A stretch of DNA of 7,496 nt from JBGTIS01 sp041745535 (GTDB taxonomy: Bacteria; Bacteroidota; Bacteroidia; Cytophagales; Cyclobacteriaceae). Both the position numbers and the translations under genes were made by a program. The stretch is taken from positions 1 to 7,496 of the forward strand of contig JBGTIS010000188.1 in NCBI GenBank assembly GCA_041745535.1, read 5' to 3'. The notes below the pieces were generated by a model. That model was given only the letters and a program-made list of their open reading frames with translations, searched no databases and was not told the origin of the DNA. Positions within the stretch are counted from its first letter, which is position 1; the number at the start of each line of letters is the position of its first letter. Of this stretch, positions 1 through 6,049 are shown in pieces.

Positions 1-244
1 CGTGGTGGGTCCCGGATGGCAGGGTGTTACCAACCGGCGCAAACCGGAGTGGGTCATGAATATGATTACCAACGTGGATGTGATGCTGGCAGAAGATCCT
101 GCCGCACAAAAGCTATTAGAAGAATGCCTCACGCAAATGCCTAATCAGAACGTGTCAGTAGGCGACGCCAGAGATATTTTAGAGTATATGCGTTCGAATG
201 ATATGGATAAAGTTGGACAGAAAGATCAGGCTGTCGGCTCATGA
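1..244 (+). CDS. c-type cytochrome, C-terminal fragment (5' end outside window)
   Basis: The frame is open from the left edge to the TGA at 242-244, so only the last 80 or so codons of the gene are present. What remains looks like the distal half of a small class I cytochrome c: a GPGWQGVTNRR segment, then a helix around WVMNMI, then QMPNQN, whose methionine (codon at about 137-139) is the likely axial haem ligand. A final helix follows (DARDILEYMRS). The CXXCH haem-binding motif would lie upstream and cannot be seen. Small cytochromes c are often found directly upstream of clade II nosZ in Bacteroidota, where NosR is absent, so I infer that this protein is periplasmic and may donate electrons to the CuA site of NosZ. 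nosZ starts 40 bp downstream, which suggests co-transcription. The GTG codons at 2 and 5 are internal codons and not the true start. Confidence 0.8.
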   Translation, partial: VVGPGWQGVTNRRKPEWVMNMITNVDVMLAEDPAAQKLLEECLTQMPNQNVSVGDARDILEYMRSNDMDKVGQKDQAVGS

Positions 245-284
245 GACCAAATGAATTTATCAATTTTATAAAACATTCTAACCT

Positions 285-2243
285 ATGAAAACCAAACTGT
301 CTGCTTTTATTATAACAGGATTGCTGATGAGTTGTTCGTCTTCGCTCGACACGCAATCTGTACTGGAATCTAATGTGGCATCTGCCGTATATGTGCCACC
401 CGGAGAACTCGACGAAGTATATGCCTTTCTTTCAGGCGGGTATAGTGGTCATATAACCGTATATGGCTTGCCTTCGGGAAGGTTGTTCAAAGAAATTCCT
501 GTTTTGTCAAAATACCCGGAAAATGGGTATGGATACAGTGAGGAAACCAAAGCGCTGTTCAATACCTCTTTCGGTGAAGTGCCCTGGGATGATGCCCACC
601 ATGTAGAGCTATCGCAAACCAATGGCGAATTTGACGGACGCTGGCTTTTCGTGAATGGCAATAACACACCACGTATTGCCCGGATTGATCTGACCACTTT
701 TGAAACGGCAGAAGTGCTTGAAATACCCGATATGGCTGGCTTACACTGTGCCCCCTTTATTACCGAAAACTCAGAATACTTGGTGGCCGGCACACGTTTT
801 AGCGTGCCCATCCCCCAGCAGGATGTATCTATTGATACGTATGTTGAAAACTTTAAAGGGTATATCAATTACGTGGCGGTTGATCCTGAATCCGGAAATA
901 TGAGTCTTGCTTTCCAGATTCTGATGCCGGGCTATAATTACGACCTGGCACGCAATGGCAAAGCGGTTTCGCATGGGTGGACTTTTCTTACTACCTACAA
1001 TTCAGAACAGGCTCATTCTTTATTGGAAGTAAACGCTTCCCAGAAAGACAAAGATTTGCTGGCGATCATCAATTGGAAAAAAGCGGAAGAGTACCTCAAT
1101 CAGGGTAAATTTACAGAAAAGAAGACCTCCTACTATCATAATATAGTAGATGAAAAAACCGGGATCGCGCACTCTGAAGAAAGAACAGCGGCGAAAGTAC
1201 TCGATCCAAAAGAATGCCCTGGTATGGTGTATTTTATTCCTATTCCCAAATCGCCGCACGGCTGCGACGTTGACCCTACCGGAGAATTTATTGTAGGGAA
1301 TGGGAAATTATCAGCCGACCAGCCAGTATACAGGTTCAGTAAAATTCAGGAAGCTATACAAAACAAAGATTTTGTGGATGAAATTGATGGCATTCCGGTA
1401 ATCCGATATGAGGCTGGTTTAGATGGCATCGTTCAAAAACCGGGCTTAGGACCCTTGCATACCGAATTCGATGGAAAAGGAAACGCCTATACTACTTACT
1501 TTATTTCTTCTGAAGTGGTGAAATGGAACCTGGAAACGAAAGAAGTACTGGACCGGGTCCCTACTTATTACTCTCCGGGGCACCTGGTTATTCCGGGAGG
1601 CGAAACCCGTAAACCTTTTGGCAAATACCTGGTAGCGATGAACAAGATTACCAAAGACCGGTATCTGCCCACCGGCCCCGAACTTTGCCACTCTGCCCAG
1701 TTATTCGACATTTCGGGCGATAAAATGAAATTACTGCTGGATTTTCCCACCAAGGGAGAGCCCCACTATGCCCAGGCCATAGAAGCCAGCAAGATCATGC
1801 CGAATGTAAAGCAGTTTTACAAAATAGAGGAAAATGAGCATCCTTATGGCACCAAAGGTGAAGGACAGACCAAAGTGGAGCGAAAAGGAAATGAAGTACA
1901 TGTGTATATGACGGCCATCCGAAGCCATTTGGCACCGGATAACATTGAGGGTATTAAAATAGATGATAAGGTGTATTTCCACGTAACCAATCTGGAGCAG
2001 AGCTGGGATGTGCCGCACGGATTTGCCGTGCAGGGAGCCAATAATGCCGAGCTACTTGTCATGCCCGGACAAACACGCACATTGTTGTGGGAGCCAAAAC
2101 GAGTGGGTGTATTCGCTTTCTATTGCACCGATTTCTGCTCGGCCCTGCATCAGGAAATGTCAGGGTATGTACGGGTATCTCCTCAAAACTCCAATGTGCC
2201 CCTCAAATGGAGCCTGAATGACGAAACCACAACACCCAGTTAA
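285..2243 (+). CDS. nosZ: nitrous oxide reductase NosZ, clade II (Sec-type)
   Basis: This is the catalytic enzyme, which reduces N2O to N2 in the periplasm. It has 652 residues: an N-terminal beta-propeller carrying CuZ and a C-terminal cupredoxin domain carrying CuA. All seven expected CuZ histidines can be seen: H105 and H106 (DDAHH), H154 (GLHC), H325 (SPHG), H392 (GPLHT), H433 (SPGHL) and H494 (GEPHY). The CuA ligands are H578 (VPHGF) and C614, C618, H622 and M625 in CTDFCSALHQEM. The N-terminus has no twin-arginine motif. It has a short hydrophobic stretch ending in LLMSC, so a Sec signal and possibly a lipoprotein signal with lipidation at C17. The Sec signal and CTDFC in place of the clade I CSWFC mark it as clade II. 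The protein ends soon after the CuA domain, without the cytochrome c extension known from Wolinella. The ATG at 285 is preceded by an A/T-rich stretch with no Shine-Dalgarno, as is usual in Bacteroidota. No frameshift or missing ligand is seen. Confidence 0.98.
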   Translation: MKTKLSAFIITGLLMSCSSSLDTQSVLESNVASAVYVPPGELDEVYAFLSGGYSGHITVYGLPSGRLFKEIPVLSKYPENGYGYSEETKALFNTSFGEVPWDDAHHVELSQTNGEFDGRWLFVNGNNTPRIARIDLTTFETAEVLEIPDMAGLHCAPFITENSEYLVAGTRFSVPIPQQDVSIDTYVENFKGYINYVAVDPESGNMSLAFQILMPGYNYDLARNGKAVSHGWTFLTTYNSEQAHSLLEVNASQKDKDLLAIINWKKAEEYLNQGKFTEKKTSYYHNIVDEKTGIAHSEERTAAKVLDPKECPGMVYFIPIPKSPHGCDVDPTGEFIVGNGKLSADQPVYRFSKIQEAIQNKDFVDEIDGIPVIRYEAGLDGIVQKPGLGPLHTEFDGKGNAYTTYFISSEVVKWNLETKEVLDRVPTYYSPGHLVIPGGETRKPFGKYLVAMNKITKDRYLPTGPELCHSAQLFDISGDKMKLLLDFPTKGEPHYAQAIEASKIMPNVKQFYKIEENEHPYGTKGEGQTKVERKGNEVHVYMTAIRSHLAPDNIEGIKIDDKVYFHVTNLEQSWDVPHGFAVQGANNAELLVMPGQTRTLLWEPKRVGVFAFYCTDFCSALHQEMSGYVRVSPQNSNVPLKWSLNDETTTPS

Positions 2244-2271
2244 GCCTCAGTATGTAGCATAAAAGCCTCAT

Positions 2272-2303
2272 ACTTCCGGGAAGTGCCAGTGTACTGGTAC
2301 TTC
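2272..2303 (+). promoter_or_regulatory. overlapping alternative stem-loops between nosZ and nosB-like gene
   Basis: The 83-bp spacer after nosZ can fold in two ways. Hairpin A pairs ACTTCC (2272-2277) with GGAAGT (2279-2284), around a single G; the loop is very tight, so the inner pairs would open. Hairpin B pairs GAAGTGCCAGT (2280-2290) with ACTGGTACTTC (2293-2303). It is an 11-bp arm match with one G-U wobble, and realistically about 10 pairs with a TGTA loop. The segment 2280-2284 takes part in both, so they exclude each other. B is the stronger and is not followed by a clear T-run, so it is not a standard terminator. A likely role is protecting the 3' end of nosZ mRNA or marking a processing point, which would keep NosZ levels above those of the accessory genes. 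The pairing is seen in the sequence; the function is inferred. Confidence 0.5.
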
Positions 2304-2326
2304 TCTTCACCCTAAAGCTTATCATT

Positions 2327-2893
2327 TTGAAATATCAATCCAGACTCCTGATGTTGCTTGCTTCGGTTTCGCTGCTGATGCTGTTTTTGTTTCCCATCTG
2401 GCGTATTACGCTGGAAGCCCCCCAATTTCCCGAAGGGTTATTTCTGGACATCTGGATTAATAAGCTTACGGGACAGGACGACTATGTGCTGCAAAATGTA
2501 AACATCCTGAACCATTATATTGGCATGCAGGAAATTCATGAGGATTCTATTCCCGAATTGCAGTACTTTCCTTATGTAGTTGTGGGCATGTTCCTGTTAG
2601 GAGTAGTTATAACAGTGGTGAACAAACGCTGGCTATTTGTAGGGTGGCTTGTTCTGTTAATGGTGTTGGTAGGGTTGGGCATATATGATTTTTATTTGTG
2701 GGAATACGAATACGGGCATAATCTTAATCCGCAGGCTCCTATCAAAGTACCCGGAATGGTATACCAGCCTCCTTTGCTGGGCGAAAAAGCCCTGTTGAAT
2801 TTTAATGCCCTATCCTATCCGGCCATAGGTTCACTGTTTTTATTTTTATCCATGGCCTTTTCCTTTTTGGCCTTCTACCTTAAAAAAGAATGA
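2327..2893 (+). CDS. nosB: NosB-like integral membrane protein of clade II nos cluster
   Basis: This 188-residue protein has four predicted membrane helices at about 7-26, 81-98, 102-124 and 165-185. Two long loops lie between helices 1 and 2 (about 27-80) and between helices 3 and 4 (about 125-164), probably both on the periplasmic side. The first loop carries NILNHYIGMQEIH (H63, M67, H71) and the second H131 and M144, residues that could bind copper or haem. Membrane proteins directly downstream of nosZ are a hallmark of clade II clusters, where they are called NosB; their function is unknown. I assign the name from position and topology, not from a family motif I can verify. The start is a TTG at 2327, which gives a basic N-terminus (KYQSR) before the first helix. 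The first in-frame ATG, at 2351, would remove it. The frame is open back to a TAG at 2255, with no upstream ATG. nosL begins one base after the stop codon. Confidence 0.65.
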   Translation: MKYQSRLLMLLASVSLLMLFLFPIWRITLEAPQFPEGLFLDIWINKLTGQDDYVLQNVNILNHYIGMQEIHEDSIPELQYFPYVVVGMFLLGVVITVVNKRWLFVGWLVLLMVLVGLGIYDFYLWEYEYGHNLNPQAPIKVPGMVYQPPLLGEKALLNFNALSYPAIGSLFLFLSMAFSFLAFYLKKE

Positions 2894-2894
2894 T

Positions 2895-3326
2895 ATGCAG
2901 CTGAAAACAGGAATTGGCCTGGTTTTAACCTTGATGATAGCATGCCGGCCGGAAGTTGAGGAAATTCAGTATGGCAGCGATGCCTGTGCCTATTGCCGGA
3001 TGACTATTTCAGACAGAAAGTATGGCGCCGAGTTCGTTACCCAAAAGGGCAAAGTGTTCAAATTTGACGCAGTAGAATGTATGTTGGGTTATAGAAAGGA
3101 AAATGAAGAAACATATGCCTATGACATGGCCGTAGCTTATAACCGACCGGGGGTACTACAATCGGCTGACAGCCTAACCTATCTTATTTCGCCCAACCTG
3201 CCCAGCCCGATGGGGGAATTTCTGACGGCTTTTTCCACACAATCCGTAGCGCAGGAATTTCAGGAAGAAAAAGGAGGGGAGTTATTCAACTGGCCTGATT
3301 TACAAATAAAATTTGAAACGCGATAG
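2895..3326 (+). CDS. nosL: NosL, copper-binding lipoprotein of nitrous oxide reductase maturation
   Basis: NosL is a lipid-anchored periplasmic Cu(I) chaperone that supplies copper for the CuZ site of NosZ, handing it to NosD in the studied systems. This 143-residue protein begins with a short hydrophobic signal ending in LMIAC, giving a likely lipidated C17, although the residue at -3 is Met instead of the usual Leu. The family motif is DACAYCRM, with C31, C34 and M36. It is followed by FKFDAVECML (55-64, with C62 and M63) and the C-terminal PSPMGEFLTAF (103-113), whose M106 belongs to the methionine set typical of NosL. Length and motif order are normal for the family. The ATG at 2895 lies one base after the stop of the upstream membrane protein gene, which suggests coupled translation. 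nosD follows after 9 bp. Confidence 0.95.
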   Translation: MQLKTGIGLVLTLMIACRPEVEEIQYGSDACAYCRMTISDRKYGAEFVTQKGKVFKFDAVECMLGYRKENEETYAYDMAVAYNRPGVLQSADSLTYLISPNLPSPMGEFLTAFSTQSVAQEFQEEKGGELFNWPDLQIKFETR

Positions 3327-3335
3327 CATCATTCT

Positions 3336-4598
3336 ATGACAAAGCCTTTACTCATATTGGTCAGCGCTTTTTGCTTTTTTGCCTTACCACTACAGGCAAA
3401 AATCCTGACGGTATGTACAAACTGTCCGTTACGAACCATCCACCAGGGGGTAGCTTTGTCCGAAAGAGGGGATACCGTGCTGGTAAAAAGTGGGTATTAT
3501 CCCGAAAATCTGATAGAAATCCATCAACCGGTGGTATTGGTGGGTGAAAATTATCCGGTAATTGACAGCAAATATGGAGGAGAAATTTTTACCGTTTTTG
3601 CGGATAGCACAGTTATCAAAGGGTTTCAACTACAGCATATTGGCGTAAGCTATCTGAAAGAACAATCGGGAATCCGGTTGGTGGAAAACCAGGGTTGTAC
3701 CATAGAAAACAACCGGCTAATTGATACTTTTTTTGGTATTTATCTGAAAAATGTGAAGCACACCACCGTGCGAAACAATGTGATCAGCGGTAATCTGGAA
3801 GGGAAATCCGATCCTGGCAATGCCATCCATCTCTGGCAATGCCAGGAAATTTTTATTGAAGGCAACCAGGTTTCGGGCCATCGTGATGGTATCTATTTTG
3901 AATTTGTGAACAATAGTAAAATTAAGGGGAACAAAAGCATGGATAACCAGCGGTATGGCCTGCATTTTATGTTCTCCAACAACGATGTGTATGAAGAAAA
4001 TATTTTCCAGTCTAATGGGGCCGGTGTGGCGGTGATGTTTTCGCAATATATCATTATGCACCGGAATGCCTTTGTTAAAAACTGGGGTGGAGCGGCCTAT
4101 GGCATCCTGTTGAAAGAAATCTCTCATGGGGAGATGACCTGCAATACTTTTGAAGAGAACACCAAAGGCATTTATGCCGAAGGCGCCAACGATTTACTCA
4201 TCAGAAACAATGATTTTTTAGCCAATGGCTGGGCTATCGACATCAAAGGGAGTTCTGTTGATAATGAGATACTCGAGAATAATTTTATCAGCAATACCTT
4301 TGATGTAGTTACCAATTCCAAAAGAAATCCCAATCTTTTTTTACATAATTACTGGAGCCACCACCCTGCCTATGATCTTAACCGGGACGGGTATGCGGAT
4401 GTGCCTTACCTGCCGGTTAGTTTATTCTCAATTATTGTAGAGAAAATACCAGCGGCCACCATGCTGCTGCATTCTATGCTGGTCTACCTCTTCGATTATG
4501 CGGAAAAAATATTTCCAAGCCTGATTCCGGCTGCTTTATCAGATGAGGAACCGGCATTAAGACCCATACAACATGATACATTTACAGAAAGTAAGTAA
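3336..4598 (+). CDS. nosD: NosD, periplasmic beta-helix maturation protein
   Basis: NosD is the periplasmic part of the NosDFY complex. It takes copper from NosL and docks with NosZ during CuZ assembly. The 420-residue product has a Sec signal (residues 1-21, probable cleavage after LQA). Many short right-handed beta-helix coils of the NosD/CASH type follow, for example IENNRLIDTFFGIYLKN (123-139) and RYGLHFMFSNN (206-216), running to about residue 325. The segment NYWSHHPAYDLNRDGYADVP (338-357) is a family hallmark. The C-terminal helical part (about 361-398) is the region that contacts the NosY membrane subunit in known structures. Two cysteines, C27 and C30 (VCTNC), lie just after the signal cleavage site. 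The gene starts 9 bp after nosL, and its last 26 bp overlap nosF in another frame, a sign of coupled translation with the ATPase gene. Confidence 0.96.
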   Translation: MTKPLLILVSAFCFFALPLQAKILTVCTNCPLRTIHQGVALSERGDTVLVKSGYYPENLIEIHQPVVLVGENYPVIDSKYGGEIFTVFADSTVIKGFQLQHIGVSYLKEQSGIRLVENQGCTIENNRLIDTFFGIYLKNVKHTTVRNNVISGNLEGKSDPGNAIHLWQCQEIFIEGNQVSGHRDGIYFEFVNNSKIKGNKSMDNQRYGLHFMFSNNDVYEENIFQSNGAGVAVMFSQYIIMHRNAFVKNWGGAAYGILLKEISHGEMTCNTFEENTKGIYAEGANDLLIRNNDFLANGWAIDIKGSSVDNEILENNFISNTFDVVTNSKRNPNLFLHNYWSHHPAYDLNRDGYADVPYLPVSLFSIIVEKIPAATMLLHSMLVYLFDYAEKIFPSLIPAALSDEEPALRPIQHDTFTESK

Positions 4599-5298
4599 AT
4601 CCTACGGAAAAGTACAGGCATTACTTGATTGTACAGTTGCTTTTGAACAAGGCCAGAGTGTTGCCTTGATAGGCCCGAATGGTTCTGGAAAAACCACCAT
4701 CATCAAATGTGTTTTGAATATGGTAAAGCCCGATCAGGGGCAAATTACTTTTTTCGGTGCCTCTATAGCCAACCAGTGGCAATACCGTGCACATATCGGA
4801 TATATGCCGCAGACGGGCCGCTACCCGGACAATATGCGGGTTGAACAGGTATTTGCATTATTGAAAAAACTGAGAAATGATCCGGCCGATACTGACGAGG
4901 AATTAATAGAGCAGTTTGAATTGAAAAAAATATTTGGCAAACCCATGTATACCTTATCCGGTGGCATGCGGCAAAAAGTGAGTGCGGCTCTGGCTTTTAT
5001 GTTCAATCCGGCTGTGCTTATACTAGATGAACCCACGGCAGGACTGGACCCTTTGGCCAGCGAGTATTTAAAACAAAAAATTATTCGTGAAAAAGAGAAA
5101 GGAAAGCTTATTCTGATTACTTCTCACATACTGAGCGACCTGGATGATATCGCTACCGATGTTTTATACATTATGGAAGGACGATTACAGTTTTTCAAAA
5201 CGCTGGAAGCTGTAAAAACTGAAACCGCTGAAGTTCGCCTGGCCAATGCCATCGCTTCTATCATGAAAAAACAGAATACCCATGTTATCTATCATTAA
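4573..5298 (+). CDS. nosF: NosF, ABC transporter ATPase of NosDFY complex
   Basis: NosF is the cytoplasmic ATPase that drives the NosY membrane dimer, coupling ATP hydrolysis to CuZ maturation on the periplasmic side. All nucleotide-binding motifs are intact in this 241-residue protein: Walker A GPNGSGKTT (34-42), the Q-loop glutamine in MPQ (Q80), the signature LSGGMRQK (128-135), Walker B VLILDEP (148-154) with catalytic E153, the D-loop (about 157-160) and the switch histidine in TSH (H185). The C-terminal 50 residues are short and carry no extra domain. Sequence alone resembles general ABC-2 type ATPases; the assignment to NosF rests on its position between nosD and nosY. The ATG at 4573 lies inside the end of nosD and gives the usual family N-terminus (IHLQKVSKSYG). 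The gene overlaps nosY by 17 bp. Confidence 0.95.
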   Translation: MIHLQKVSKSYGKVQALLDCTVAFEQGQSVALIGPNGSGKTTIIKCVLNMVKPDQGQITFFGASIANQWQYRAHIGYMPQTGRYPDNMRVEQVFALLKKLRNDPADTDEELIEQFELKKIFGKPMYTLSGGMRQKVSAALAFMFNPAVLILDEPTAGLDPLASEYLKQKIIREKEKGKLILITSHILSDLDDIATDVLYIMEGRLQFFKTLEAVKTETAEVRLANAIASIMKKQNTHVIYH

Positions 5299-6049
5299 GT
5301 ACGGTTTGTACGACATCACCCGAAATAAAGTAATTATCGCTTACACACTTTTTTTGCTGTGTATGAGTTTCGGTTTGTACGCATTGGAAGGTCAGCCAGC
5401 TAAAGCTACCCTAAGTTTGCTCAACATCATGCTGGTACTGATACCGCTGATCAGTATTGTTTTTTCCACCATTCATTACTATAACGCATACGAGTTTACT
5501 GAATTGTTACTGGCGCAGCCGCTTCCCCGCCGGAGTATCCTGCTGAGCCAATACATTAGCATAGCAGCTGCCCTCACGCTCGCTTACCTGATTGGTATGG
5601 TATTTCCCGTATTGCTCTACGATGCCAGTGCACATAGTTACTGGTTGTTGTTAACGGGGTTTTTGCTTACCCTGGTGTTTGTCTCTCTGGCTTTTCTGAG
5701 TGCGGTATCTACCCGCGACAAAGCCCGGGGCATGGGTATGGCGATGCTCCTCTGGTTTTATTTTGCCCTGCTTTACGATGGGATTATCTTATTCATCTTA
5801 TTCGCATTCGCTGATTATCCTCTGGAAAAAGCGGTGGTCGCCCTGAGTATGCTCAATCCGGTTGATATGGGCCGGATCGCTGTAATCATAAAAATGGAAA
5901 CCGCCGCCCTGATGGGATACACCGGTGCGGTATTCCAGAATTTTCTGGGCACGACGCAGGGTTTGGTAATTTCAATTTCTGTGATCATCTTATGGATTAT
6001 TATCCCATTGGGCATGGTGATCAGAATTTTTAAGCACAAAGACCTGTAA
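5282..6049 (+). CDS. nosY: NosY, ABC-2 type membrane subunit of NosDFY complex
   Basis: NosY is the transmembrane subunit that links the NosF ATPase to periplasmic NosD. The 255-residue protein has six predicted helices at about 17-36, 42-63, 90-112, 119-141, 150-177 and 227-249, preceded by a short amphipathic N-terminal segment with the family pattern YGLYDITRNK. The cytoplasmic segment EFTELLLAQPLPRR (71-84) matches the coupling helix that contacts the ATPase in ABC-2 proteins. TRDKARG (144-150) and LNPVDMGRIA (191-200) are typical NosY features. The last of these lies in the long loop between helices 5 and 6, which faces the periplasm and NosD. Translation starts inside the nosF end (17-bp overlap). 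The TAA stop shares its last A with the next start codon (TAATG at 6047-6051). No anomaly is seen. Confidence 0.95.
   Translation: MLSIIKYGLYDITRNKVIIAYTLFLLCMSFGLYALEGQPAKATLSLLNIMLVLIPLISIVFSTIHYYNAYEFTELLLAQPLPRRSILLSQYISIAAALTLAYLIGMVFPVLLYDASAHSYWLLLTGFLLTLVFVSLAFLSAVSTRDKARGMGMAMLLWFYFALLYDGIILFILFAFADYPLEKAVVALSMLNPVDMGRIAVIIKMETAALMGYTGAVFQNFLGTTQGLVISISVIILWIIIPLGMVIRIFKHKDL

Noticed and set aside
254..273. AT-rich dyad before nosZ, including TTTTATAAAA (264-273)
   Set aside because: It was considered as an FNR-type site or a nosZ promoter. It does not match TTGAT-N4-ATCAA, and no TAnnTTTG element is present in the 40-bp gap, so base composition explains it.
449..868. 139-codon open frame on the minus strand inside nosZ
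   Set aside because: The + strand here encodes conserved NosZ residues, including CuZ ligands H105, H106 and H154. The antisense product has no recognisable feature.
3717..4127. 136-codon open frame on the minus strand inside nosD
   Set aside because: It is antisense to the NosD beta-helix repeats. The repeat structure explains the sequence, and the antisense product looks random.
4573..5298. NosF as part of an unrelated multidrug or copper exporter
   Set aside because: The ATPase alone is not specific, but its overlaps with nosD and nosY settle it as NosF.
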